Below are positions 7,944 through 15,836 of a DNA stretch of 27,559 bases, piece by piece. The DNA is from Faecalimonas sp. Lineage in GTDB: Bacteria > Bacillota_A > Clostridia > Lachnospirales > Lachnospiraceae. Each line of letters opens with the position of its first letter. Position 1 is the first letter of the stretch. Under the pieces are notes generated by a model that worked only from the letters and a program-made list of their open reading frames with translations, was not told where the DNA came from and searched no databases. The stretch spans positions 1 to 27,559 of the forward strand of contig JAPFCT010000270.1 of assembly GCA_026169575.1 (NCBI GenBank), given 5' to 3'. The position numbers were made by a program, and so were the translations under genes.

Positions 7944-8639
7944 ATGTTTAATGTATTAGTATGTGATGATGACAAGGAAATCGTAGAAGCGATTGAAATT
8001 TATTTAAGGCAGGAAGGCTACAATGTGCTAAAGGCTTATGACGGTCAGGAAGCGATCAAGGTGCTTGATTCGACGGAAGTAGACCTTCTTATTATCGATG
8101 TGATGATGCCGAAACTGGATGGCATCCGGGCAACATTAAAGATCAGGGAGAAGAACAGTCTGCCGATCATTATTCTCTCTGCAAAATCAGAAGATGCAGA
8201 CAAAATATTAGGACTGAATGTAGGAGCTGACGACTATCTGACAAAGCCTTTTAATCCTTTGGAATTAGTGGCAAGGGCAAAGTCGCAGCTCAGAAGATAT
8301 ACACAGCTTGGCAGTACTGTAATGGAGAAGAAGAGTTCTGTGTTTACCGTAGGCGGGCTGAAAATTGATGATGAATTAAAAGAGGTGACAGTGGATGGGG
8401 ATGTGATCCGGCTGACACCTATCGAATATAACATTTTATTACTATTGGTTAAAAATCAAGGGAAAGTATTTTCTATCAATCAGATTTACGAAAGTATATG
8501 GAACGAGGATGCGATCGGTGCAGATAACACCGTTGCAGTTCATATCCGCCATATCCGGGAGAAGATCGAGATCAACCCGAAAGAACCGAGATATTTAAAA
8601 GTTGTATGGGGGGTCGGATATAAGATAGAGAAACTTTAA
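7944..8639 (+). CDS. OmpR/PhoB-family response regulator
   Basis: Cytosolic DNA-binding partner of the kinase encoded next to it. The 231 residues comprise a receiver domain (1-120) with acidic D8/D9 (VCDDD), phosphoacceptor D52 (LIIDVMMP), T/S-site region IILSAKS (76-82) and K101 (LTKPFNP). A C-terminal winged helix (about 130-231) shows LTPIEYNILLLL and the IRHIREKIE recognition-helix region, ending VWGVGYKIEKL. Length and layout are standard. The ATG has an unusually strong Shine-Dalgarno and a very short leader. The kinase gene begins 29 bp after the stop. Targets are unknown; direct repeats before its own promoter suggest autoregulation. Confidence 0.95.
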   Translation: MFNVLVCDDDKEIVEAIEIYLRQEGYNVLKAYDGQEAIKVLDSTEVDLLIIDVMMPKLDGIRATLKIREKNSLPIIILSAKSEDADKILGLNVGADDYLTKPFNPLELVARAKSQLRRYTQLGSTVMEKKSSVFTVGGLKIDDELKEVTVDGDVIRLTPIEYNILLLLVKNQGKVFSINQIYESIWNEDAIGADNTVAVHIRHIREKIEINPKEPRYLKVVWGVGYKIEKL

Positions 8640-8668
8640 AGGGCAGAAAGCCCTGGAGAGGAGGAAAT

Positions 8669-11275
8669 ATGAATAAATGGTATCAATCGAGATTATGCAA
8701 AGGACTATTGATTCTGTTAGTGCATGTACTGTCGGTATTTATGGTGATCAGTCTTGCGTGGGTGCTTGTCTATCCGGGGCAGGAATATTTGAGTGCATTC
8801 CAGAAAGATAAGCCGCTGGCCTATGAGGACAGCGAGGGGTTTGAAGATACGGTGCAGTCAGCGGTAGCAAATATTTTAGATTACAGAACGCTTTGTCCAA
8901 TGTTTGAGACAGAAGGAAAGTATGATCCGAATAGGCTGATCGATCTGAAGAAATTTGATGAAGATTCCAGGGCAGTAAATGGGGAAAATGAATCGGGAAT
9001 CGCGTATAAAGTCGGAGATCTGATCAAATGGGCGGAAACTTATGGTGGCATAAGTTATATGGAGGAAGCCGGTGTCATTGTATGTGAAAAGGAAGACGGC
9101 ACATATCAATACTATTATGATTCTGAATTTAAAAAGCTGATCGAGGAACAGAAGCTTCAGTTTGTAGAGACAGAAGAGATGGGCATGGAAGAGTACATGG
9201 CGGATCTGGGTTACGAGGACTACATGAATGATGGATATTATTCAGACGGATCTGAGAAGGTACTGAAAGATAAGGACGGGAAGATCCTTTATACGGACTG
9301 CTGGAACTTTTCAAACGGGATCATTGGTGAGAAGTATGCGCCGGAAGGATTTAAAAATCTGCTGGAACTGGTAAATACAGATCCGGAGTGGAATGGAAAG
9401 CTGGAGGAAGCCTACCGTCTGCTTGACAATGCGCTGCTTATGGTTCCGCACTATTATTATCAGTATAAAGACGGACTGGAAACTGTGGAGGAAGGAAATA
9501 CGAACCTTGCATATCTGTATGTAGATCAGAAGGAAAAGAAAGTATATACAAACCGCAGCGCTTACAAAGATTATAATAAAGCAGAAGAAAATATCAAACA
9601 AATGACAGCACATGGGAAATATGCTGTTGTCGCGCCAAAGCTTGCAGATTTTCAGTCAAATATGGATGTTTCTGCAGAAGAATGGAAACATATCGTGACC
9701 GGAAGCACAAATCAGAAGGAAGAGTTTCTGTTTGCAGTGTCTGTGGATACAGACTATCCGATCCAGGACAGCTTTTATATGAGAAATAAGGAGTATGAAC
9801 AGTATAGTCCGTGGGTAAAAGTCGTTGTGATCGGAAGTTTGATCTCAGCAGTACTCTTTTTCATCAGCTTCATCTGGCTGACAGCTGTGACCGGACATGT
9901 CAATGGAAAAGAAGGAATCACACTGAGCTTTTTCGACCGGATCAAAACAGAGATTGCAGCGGCGCTGATCATTGCCGGACTTGCATTTGCAATCGCAATA
10001 CCGGTTTCCGGACTGAATGTGGAAAGCGATCTGGCATACAGTTACTCGCCAGAAGGGTTTTACATTTCTTCTGCATATGGATTTGAGCAGAGGTTCTTTG
10101 AGACAGCTGTGATCGGAGGAGCTGGAGTTCTTCTTGCCTGTGCGATAGGAATGACAGGTTATCTGAGTCTTGTAAAACGAATCAAGGCGAGAAAGCTCTG
10201 GAAGAACAGCCTGCTGCGCTGGTTTGGACATTTGTTTATGATCTTCTGGGAAAACCGTAGAAGTACGACAAAGACCGCACTTGGTTACATTACATTTATG
10301 TTACTGCAATTTTTGTGGGCGACTGGGCATCCGATCTTCATTTTGAGTGTATTGGCAGTGGATGTGGCAGTGTTTGCGTACCTCTTAAAGAGTGCGATCG
10401 CAAAGCAGAAGATCAAATTCGGAATCCAGCGAATCGCATCCGGGGATGTAAATTATAAGATCCCTCTTGGAAATATGATGAAAGAGGACACGGAAATTGT
10501 CCAGAATATCAATCACATTGGGGAAGGAATCCACAATGCGGTTGAGGCAAATATGAAAAATGAACGTCTCAAGACAGACTTGATCACAAATGTATCACAT
10601 GATATCAAGACACCGCTGACATCGATCATTAATTATGTAGGATTGTTGAAGCAGGAGAAATTTGAAGATCCGAAGATCCAGGGATATCTGGAGATCCTCG
10701 ATGCAAAATCGCAGAGACTGAAGACGCTCACAGAAGATGTGGTGGAGGCATCGAAGATCAGCAGTGGAAATATCACACTTCACTATATGAATATCAATCT
10801 GGTGGAACTGATTAACCAGACGACCGGAGAATTTGCAGAAAAGTTCGAGAAGAGGAACTTAAATATCGTTGTCAATGTTCCAAAGGAACCGGCAATGATC
10901 CGGGTAGACAGCAGAAGAATCTGGCGTGTCATTGAAAATATTTACAATAACGCAGCAAAATATGCGATGGAAGGTACGAGAATCTATGCAGATCTGAGAA
11001 TGTCAGAACGCTATGTAGAATTTTCTCTGAAAAATGTATCCGAACAGCCGTTAAATATTTCTGCAGATGAACTGACAGAGCGGTTTATCCGCGGGGATGT
11101 GTCAAGAAGCACGGAAGGAAGCGGACTGGGATTGTCGATCGCGAAAAATCTGACAGAACTTCAGGGTGGAAAATTCTTACTGTATCTGGATGGAGATCTC
11201 TTTAAAGTAACAATCGTATTTCCGAGACTGTACCAAAAGGGAGATCAAAAGCAACAGCCGGAAACAAATATATAG
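8669..11275 (+). CDS. Sensor histidine kinase with a large extracytoplasmic sensor domain
   Basis: Membrane sensor of the two-component pair. The 868-residue protein has a first membrane helix (about 12-34) and a long acidic, tyrosine-rich outside domain (about 36-380) with no family I recognise. Five further helices follow (about 383-406, 430-449, 478-500, 535-551, 555-573), with a second short outside loop near 450-477. Next come a HAMP-like segment (575-625) and the kinase core: phospho-acceptor H644 in NVSHDIKTPLTS, N-box IYNNAAKYA with N761, and G2 box GSGLGLSIAKNL (817-828). The usual DxGxG (G1) box is replaced by NVSEQPLN, a variant I have seen in many clostridial kinases of this type. 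GAGAGGAGG precedes the ATG. The ligand is unknown. Confidence 0.94.
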   Translation: MNKWYQSRLCKGLLILLVHVLSVFMVISLAWVLVYPGQEYLSAFQKDKPLAYEDSEGFEDTVQSAVANILDYRTLCPMFETEGKYDPNRLIDLKKFDEDSRAVNGENESGIAYKVGDLIKWAETYGGISYMEEAGVIVCEKEDGTYQYYYDSEFKKLIEEQKLQFVETEEMGMEEYMADLGYEDYMNDGYYSDGSEKVLKDKDGKILYTDCWNFSNGIIGEKYAPEGFKNLLELVNTDPEWNGKLEEAYRLLDNALLMVPHYYYQYKDGLETVEEGNTNLAYLYVDQKEKKVYTNRSAYKDYNKAEENIKQMTAHGKYAVVAPKLADFQSNMDVSAEEWKHIVTGSTNQKEEFLFAVSVDTDYPIQDSFYMRNKEYEQYSPWVKVVVIGSLISAVLFFISFIWLTAVTGHVNGKEGITLSFFDRIKTEIAAALIIAGLAFAIAIPVSGLNVESDLAYSYSPEGFYISSAYGFEQRFFETAVIGGAGVLLACAIGMTGYLSLVKRIKARKLWKNSLLRWFGHLFMIFWENRRSTTKTALGYITFMLLQFLWATGHPIFILSVLAVDVAVFAYLLKSAIAKQKIKFGIQRIASGDVNYKIPLGNMMKEDTEIVQNINHIGEGIHNAVEANMKNERLKTDLITNVSHDIKTPLTSIINYVGLLKQEKFEDPKIQGYLEILDAKSQRLKTLTEDVVEASKISSGNITLHYMNINLVELINQTTGEFAEKFEKRNLNIVVNVPKEPAMIRVDSRRIWRVIENIYNNAAKYAMEGTRIYADLRMSERYVEFSLKNVSEQPLNISADELTERFIRGDVSRSTEGSGLGLSIAKNLTELQGGKFLLYLDGDLFKVTIVFPRLYQKGDQKQQPETNI

Positions 11276-11322
11276 AATCAAAAATTTCACAGCGAATCAG
11301 AAATAAGACAGACGGATGAGAG

Positions 11323-11362
11323 AGAAAGGATGGGGAAATTATGAAATTTCCCTGTCCTTTCT
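11323..11362 (+). terminator. Long hairpin after the sensor kinase gene
   Basis: 18-bp stem (11323-11340 with 11345-11362) with two G-U pairs and loop ATGA. Only a short T-containing tail (TTGCATTT) follows, so termination may be partial. The right arm touches the -35 box of the next promoter. Confidence 0.55.
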
Positions 11363-11390
11363 TGCATTTGGAGGGGGCAGGCATTACAAT
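11362..11390 (+). promoter_or_regulatory. Candidate promoter for the methyltransferase gene pair
   Basis: -35 TTGCAT (11362-11367), 17-bp spacer, -10 TACAAT (11385-11390), 32 bp before the ATG at 11423. Confidence 0.55.
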
Positions 11391-11422
11391 ACAACTACGG
11401 AAGAAAAAAGGAGTAAAAACAG

Positions 11423-12559
11423 ATGGAAGAGATTAGAAAAATACTGGCAGAGAGCCTGAATATAGATTTGATCGGAGCGACACTCAGCAATCCGAGAAAA
11501 AAAGAGGAAGCCGTAAAAGTGAAAGTACGTCCGGTGCTGATCAAGGATGTACTTTTCTTTCAATGTGAGACCCATAAGAACAATCAGGTTTTTCATGAGA
11601 ATTATGGATATGAGCAGGCATGCAGTGTGCTTGCGGAAGAGATGGAATTGTTCCGGCAAATGCAGATAGACACAAAAACGTTTCAGTATACAGTGCTTGT
11701 GAGCAAAAAAGGAAAGGTAACCGTCCAGAAAAAAAGAGCAAAAGGAGAGCGGAAGCAGGGAGAACTTTCGCACAACCGCACGAAAAACTATATTTTAAAA
11801 GAAGGGGTTCCGGTCCCATTTTTGCAGGATCTTGGAGTTATGACAGCCGAGGGAAAGATTGTCCGGACAAAATTTGATAAGTTCCGGCAGATCAACCGTT
11901 TTCTGGAGTTTATCGAGGACATCCTGCCGCAGCTTGCAAAAGACAGAGAGGTGACGATCCTTGATTTTGGATGCGGAAAATCGTATCTGACCTTTGCGAT
12001 GTATTATTATCTGCATGAATTGAAGCAATATGATATCCGCATTATCGGTCTGGATCTGAAGAAAGATGTCATTGCAAACTGCAACAAACTCAGTGAAAAA
12101 TATAGATATGAGAAGCTGAAATTTCTTGAGGGAAATATCGCAGACTATACCGGGGCTGAAGAAGTGGACATGGTAGTAACTTTGCATGCGTGTGATACTG
12201 CCACAGATTTTGCACTTGCAAAGGCAGTTGGGTGGAATGCGAAAGTGATCTTATCTGTTCCATGCTGTCAGCATGAAGTCAATGGACAGATCCAAAATGA
12301 GATCCTCAGTCCGGTGCTGAAATATGGTCTGATCAAAGAGCGGATGTCAGCGCTGATCACAGATGCACTGCGCGCGGAATATCTGGAAGGACAAGGATAC
12401 GATGCACAGATTTTAGAGTTTATTGACATGGAACATACACCGAAAAATATTTTGATACGGGCAATAAAAACGGGAAGGAAAAAGAATAATAAAGAACAGA
12501 TAGAAACATGTCGGGAATTTTTACAGATTCATCCGACGTTAGGGGAGCTGTTGCAATAA
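11423..12559 (+). CDS. Class I SAM-dependent methyltransferase (Methyltransf_32-like)
   Basis: The 378-residue cytosolic protein has an N-terminal mixed domain (1-130) with a basic stretch VQKKRAKGERKQ (101-112) that could contact nucleic acid. The C-terminal Rossmann methyltransferase domain has motif I LDFGCGKSYLT (180-190), acidic D211 (GLDLKKD), TLHACDTATD (253-262) and SVPCCQHE (278-285). The HACD..T and PCCQHE motifs mark the family I know as PF13679, which includes eukaryotic GSTCD/METTL25-like proteins. The substrate is not established; RNA is a reasonable guess because of the basic linker. GGAG lies upstream of the ATG. The next gene begins 13 bp after the stop, so the two form an operon. 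Fold is confident, substrate unknown. Confidence 0.85.
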   Translation: MEEIRKILAESLNIDLIGATLSNPRKKEEAVKVKVRPVLIKDVLFFQCETHKNNQVFHENYGYEQACSVLAEEMELFRQMQIDTKTFQYTVLVSKKGKVTVQKKRAKGERKQGELSHNRTKNYILKEGVPVPFLQDLGVMTAEGKIVRTKFDKFRQINRFLEFIEDILPQLAKDREVTILDFGCGKSYLTFAMYYYLHELKQYDIRIIGLDLKKDVIANCNKLSEKYRYEKLKFLEGNIADYTGAEEVDMVVTLHACDTATDFALAKAVGWNAKVILSVPCCQHEVNGQIQNEILSPVLKYGLIKERMSALITDALRAEYLEGQGYDAQILEFIDMEHTPKNILIRAIKTGRKKNNKEQIETCREFLQIHPTLGELLQ

Positions 12560-12572
12560 AGGGGAGCTTTGC

Positions 12573-15077
12573 ATGAAAGAAAAATTAAAACGAGCAGGAA
12601 TCCTGACACTGGTATTTCTGATCGCTGTGATTGTTTTTAGTTTTTTGACAAACAAAGGAAATGCAGATATGACAGCGGATATGGGGGGAGCGACACTGCC
12701 GCGTCTGAAAATCGTGTCCGGAGAGCAGGAGATCAATCCGCTTGTGGGGTATGTCTCTCAGATGGATACCGGAAAAATGCGGAGCACGATCACTCCGGTC
12801 GAGACAGAGAGCGGAATGACGATCCGGATTGAAGAAGGAGCCCTGCCGGTAAAAGCACTGACATATGAAGTCTGTTCAGCGAATGGAGAAACCATTCTTT
12901 ATAAGGAAAAGATCAAAGAGATCGAAGATGAGATCACACTGACTTTTTCAGGGCTTAAACTTCCAGAGCGGGAGGCAGTTTTAAAACTGACGCTGCATAC
13001 AGAAAAGCAGGATATTTATTATTATACGAGGATTTGTGAAAAAGAAGGAACAGACAGTGATGCATGTCTTGCATTTGCAGAACGATTTCACAATATGACA
13101 TTTGAGAAAGAAAATGCAGAAGCGATCGCCGCATATTTGGAAAACGGGACAGAAGATGACGAGACCGATCATCTTCAGAAAGTGACAATCCATTCGGATG
13201 CAGAGCATCTGACATGGGGAGAACTGCGTCCGCAGATCAAAGGGGAAGTCAGCAGGAGCATCAAAGAACTCAGTGGAAATTATATGACGGTGATCTATGA
13301 CTATGAGGTAGAGTGTACCGGAGAACAGGAGGAGGCCGAAACCTATCAGATCCGGGAATACATGAAAGTGAGATATGCAGAAGGGAAAGAGTATCTTCTT
13401 GACTATGAGCGGACGATGGAGCAGGAACTGGATCCATCCGGAAAAGTGCTGGATAATCAGGGCATCCTGCTTGGAATCGCAAAAGAGGAGATTCCCTATA
13501 TGACAAATGAGGCAGGGACGATCGTCTCCTTTGTGCAGGCAGGTGAATTGTGGAATTACGATCAAAAGGAGGATGCACTGTCACTTGTATTCAGCTTTGC
13601 GGATTCAGAAGGGTACGATATCCGTAATTTATGCAAAGAGCATGAGATACAGATCGTATCGGTAAACGGGCAGGGCGATACCACTTTTAAAGTGATCGGA
13701 TATATGAACCGAGGAGAACATGAGGGGGAAGTAGGCACTGCGATCTATTTCTTTGATATTGAGAAAAACGCAGTGGAAGAAAAAGCATTTATTCCGGATA
13801 ATATTTCCAGTGAAATCTTATTAAAAGAACAAGAACAGCTTGTCTACTATAATGAGGAGCAGGAAGTACTGTATGCGATGAAAGAAGGGACGCTGTTTAA
13901 GGTTGATCTGGAAAAAGGGAACAAGAAAGCGCTGGTGGAAAACCTTACAAAAGACCAGTATGTATCCTCGGAGGACGGAAGGCTGCTGGCATATCAGACC
14001 GCTTCTTCTCTGGAAGATGCAGGGGAGGTAAAAGTGCTTGACTTTGTCACCGGAAAAGAGCGGACGATCACATGCAGCTTTGGAGAGTTTATCCGCCCGC
14101 TGGGATTCATCTCCGATGATTTTGTCTATGGGATCGGGCGAAAGGAAGACATGGGAATGTTTGTCACGGGAAAACATGTCTGCCCAATGTATAAGCTGGA
14201 GATCCGTGATACAGAAAATGAAGTTGTCAAGACATATCAGGCAGATCAGGTATATGTGACGGGAGTGACCGTGGAAGAAAAAATGCTGATTCTGGACCGG
14301 GTTGTAAAAAATGAGTCTGTGTATATGGCGGCTGCAAAAGACTATATTACAAGCAATGAAGAAGTAGAAAAGAGTAATATTTCCATAGAAACTTATACTT
14401 CTGAAGTGAAAGAACGCCAGGTCAGGATCAAATACGAATCCGGGATTTCTGATAAGACTCCAAAGCTTTTAAAGCCAAAACAAGTATTGTTTGAAAATCC
14501 TATTCTCATTCCATTTGATGAGGAAGAGCATGCCGGGGTATTTTACACATATGGAAAAGGAAAATTACTTGGTATCTACACAAATGCAGCAGATGCGATC
14601 CGGCAGGCAAATGAAAGTCAGGGGCTTGTTGTAGCAGAAAGTCAGAAATATGTATGGGAAAGAGGAAACCGAAGTCTTGTATATGATATTGCCGGAATCG
14701 ATGCCAGTCCATATCCGGAAGGAAACACATTGGCGGCGGCATTGAGCCGTATCTTGTCTTATGAAGGGAAAGCGGTGGATGTTGCAGGAGAAATGGCGGC
14801 AGGAAAACAGCCGATTGAGATTTTCAAGGAACAATTTCCGGAAAATGTGCTGGATCTTCATGGATGCCAGCCGGAAGAACTATGCTATATTCTCGGAAAA
14901 GGGACACCGGTCATTGCTATGACGGATTTGAACAATGCATTGCTGCTGACCGGGTATCATGACAGCATGGTCACTTATATGAAACCAGATACGGGAGAAA
15001 AAGTCACAGTTCCATATGCAGAACTGGAGGCGATGACCGCAGCAAGTGGAAATACTTATATCGGATATTTAAAATAA
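12573..15077 (+). CDS. Membrane-anchored extracytoplasmic protein with a degenerate C39-peptidase-like C-terminus
   Basis: The 834-residue protein starts with a short basic end and one membrane helix (about 10-26) and no clear cleavage site, so it is probably anchored outside. The large middle (40-690) is beta-rich and acidic. Its second half reads like propeller blades (for example SSEDGRLLAYQTA and VLDFVTGKERTITC), but I cannot assign a family. Residues 690-834 resemble the bacteriocin-type C39 fold: LLGIYTNAADAIRQAN, then NTLAAALSRILSYEG (718-732), GKGTPVIAM (775-783) and LLLTGYHDSMVTYMKP. The catalytic Cys expected before AALSRILSYEG is absent, and the His expected before LLLTGY is replaced (TDLNNA), so it should be inactive. 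It lies 13 bp behind the methyltransferase gene. Confidence 0.75.
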   Translation: MKEKLKRAGILTLVFLIAVIVFSFLTNKGNADMTADMGGATLPRLKIVSGEQEINPLVGYVSQMDTGKMRSTITPVETESGMTIRIEEGALPVKALTYEVCSANGETILYKEKIKEIEDEITLTFSGLKLPEREAVLKLTLHTEKQDIYYYTRICEKEGTDSDACLAFAERFHNMTFEKENAEAIAAYLENGTEDDETDHLQKVTIHSDAEHLTWGELRPQIKGEVSRSIKELSGNYMTVIYDYEVECTGEQEEAETYQIREYMKVRYAEGKEYLLDYERTMEQELDPSGKVLDNQGILLGIAKEEIPYMTNEAGTIVSFVQAGELWNYDQKEDALSLVFSFADSEGYDIRNLCKEHEIQIVSVNGQGDTTFKVIGYMNRGEHEGEVGTAIYFFDIEKNAVEEKAFIPDNISSEILLKEQEQLVYYNEEQEVLYAMKEGTLFKVDLEKGNKKALVENLTKDQYVSSEDGRLLAYQTASSLEDAGEVKVLDFVTGKERTITCSFGEFIRPLGFISDDFVYGIGRKEDMGMFVTGKHVCPMYKLEIRDTENEVVKTYQADQVYVTGVTVEEKMLILDRVVKNESVYMAAAKDYITSNEEVEKSNISIETYTSEVKERQVRIKYESGISDKTPKLLKPKQVLFENPILIPFDEEEHAGVFYTYGKGKLLGIYTNAADAIRQANESQGLVVAESQKYVWERGNRSLVYDIAGIDASPYPEGNTLAAALSRILSYEGKAVDVAGEMAAGKQPIEIFKEQFPENVLDLHGCQPEELCYILGKGTPVIAMTDLNNALLLTGYHDSMVTYMKPDTGEKVTVPYAELEAMTAASGNTYIGYLK

Positions 15078-15092
15078 AAGAAATCAGACATG

Positions 15093-15141
15093 AAAAAAAC
15101 TGAGGGCAGCCAAAACATGCAGGCAGCACCTCAGTTTTTTT
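15093..15141. terminator. Bidirectional intrinsic terminator between the 834-aa gene and queT
   Basis: Stem of 13 bp: seven A plus CTGAGG (15093-15105) pairs with CCTCAG plus seven T (15129-15141). The A and T runs give a T-tail on both strands, serving the convergent genes on either side. Confidence 0.9.
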
Positions 15142-15150
15142 CTGTAAAAG

Positions 15151-15176
15151 GATCTGCTCTTTGAAAGAGCAGATTC
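15151..15176 (-). terminator. Second hairpin just after queT
   Basis: Near-perfect 10-bp inverted repeat ATCTGCTCTT/AAGAGCAGAT (15152-15161 with 15166-15175 or one base shifted). On the minus strand it lies 10 bp after the queT stop and is followed by CCTTTTAC. It may be the primary queT terminator, with the hairpin at 15093 as back-up. Confidence 0.55.
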
Positions 15177-15185
15177 AAAAGCAAA

Positions 15186-15671
15186 TTAAAGCGTAAATAA
15201 ACGATGTTTGTATTTATTCAATGCAAAATAAAGGATCATTCCGAGTACACCGCAGGAAATCACCTCACCAATTCCGACACTCAGCATCAAAAGCGGGATC
15301 GGAATTGCTTCCCCATAGGCAAACCGCAGCACATACGGAACAATCAATGTGTTTGCCACAATCGGCGGAAGCGGAGCCAGAAACTTATTCTGTCTGCGCA
15401 GGGCATAGGTAACAACAGCCCCGATCAATGTTGCCAGCGTTCCGAAAATGATATCCGGGAGCATAGCGCCTCCGAGAATATTTCCAATCAGACATCCGAC
15501 AAAAAGACCCGGAACCGCAGCCGGAGTAAATGCCGGAAGAATGGTCAGCGCCTCAGCAATCCGCACCTGCACGGAGCCGAAACTAAACGGCGCAAAGACA
15601 ACTGTCAGCACAACATAAATGGCAGCGATCATTGCTGCCTGCGTAGTAAATATTACACGTTTGTTTTTCAT
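15186..15671 (-). CDS. queT: QueT-family transporter (queuosine precursor uptake)
   Basis: S-component of an energy-coupling-factor transporter in the membrane, thought to import preQ1/queuosine precursors and to share the common ECF energising module, which is not encoded here. The 161 residues contain five to six hydrophobic helices. They show family patterns such as FAPFSFGSVQVRIAEAL (26-42), LPAFTPAAVPGL (45-56), GCLIGNILGG (59-68) and DIIFGTLATLIGA near 73-85. The ATG at 15671 has GAGGAG 12 nt upstream. It is the only gene of its unit and follows the XRE regulator gene on the same strand after 165 bp. The leader carries a preQ1-I-like 3' tail overlapping the ribosome-binding site, consistent with translational control. 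Confidence 0.93.
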   Translation of the reverse strand: MKNKRVIFTTQAAMIAAIYVVLTVVFAPFSFGSVQVRIAEALTILPAFTPAAVPGLFVGCLIGNILGGAMLPDIIFGTLATLIGAVVTYALRRQNKFLAPLPPIVANTLIVPYVLRFAYGEAIPIPLLMLSVGIGEVISCGVLGMILYFALNKYKHRLFTL

Positions 15672-15680
15672 AAGATAAAT

Positions 15681-15723
15681 CTCCTCTAGTTTTGTTTTAC
15701 GTGTGGAAGGTCACGAACACTCG
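15681..15723 (-). promoter_or_regulatory. Possible preQ1-I riboswitch (partial match) in the queT leader
   Basis: On the minus strand a GUGU/ACAC stem encloses UCGUGACCUUCC and is followed by GUAAAACAAAACUAGAGGAG. The A-rich ACAAAACUA tail leading into the Shine-Dalgarno is what class I preQ1 switches show, and queT is a usual target. The loop lacks the expected UUCnUAG...ACCC pattern, so pairing of the CUA is not obvious. It may be degenerate, a different class, or chance. Confidence 0.4.
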
Positions 15724-15836
15724 ATTTATTTCCGGGAAACTAAAGCCGGGCGGCTTATCCTCTTTTACGGAGGGGCAGCCCTCCATACGAAAGAAAGGAG
15801 GGTGATGTATGCATGTTACCTGCAAACATGTCTCTT
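15698..15836 (+). pseudogene. Possible remnant of a small type I toxin gene (leader plus first codons)
   Basis: On the plus strand, opposite the queT leader, there is a structured stretch: a hairpin AAGCC/GGCTT (15743-15757 region), a perfect GGAGGG/CCCTCC hairpin (15769-15784), then a very strong Shine-Dalgarno AAAGGAGGGTGAT (15794-15806) and ATG at 15809. The codons read MHVTCKHV and then run into the 3' end of the regulator gene without a hydrophobic stretch. From memory this resembles the leader and MYVTYSDL-type start of small hydrophobic (holin-like) toxins in Lachnospiraceae, cut off after the start. This rests on recollection; it could be coincidence. Confidence 0.35.
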
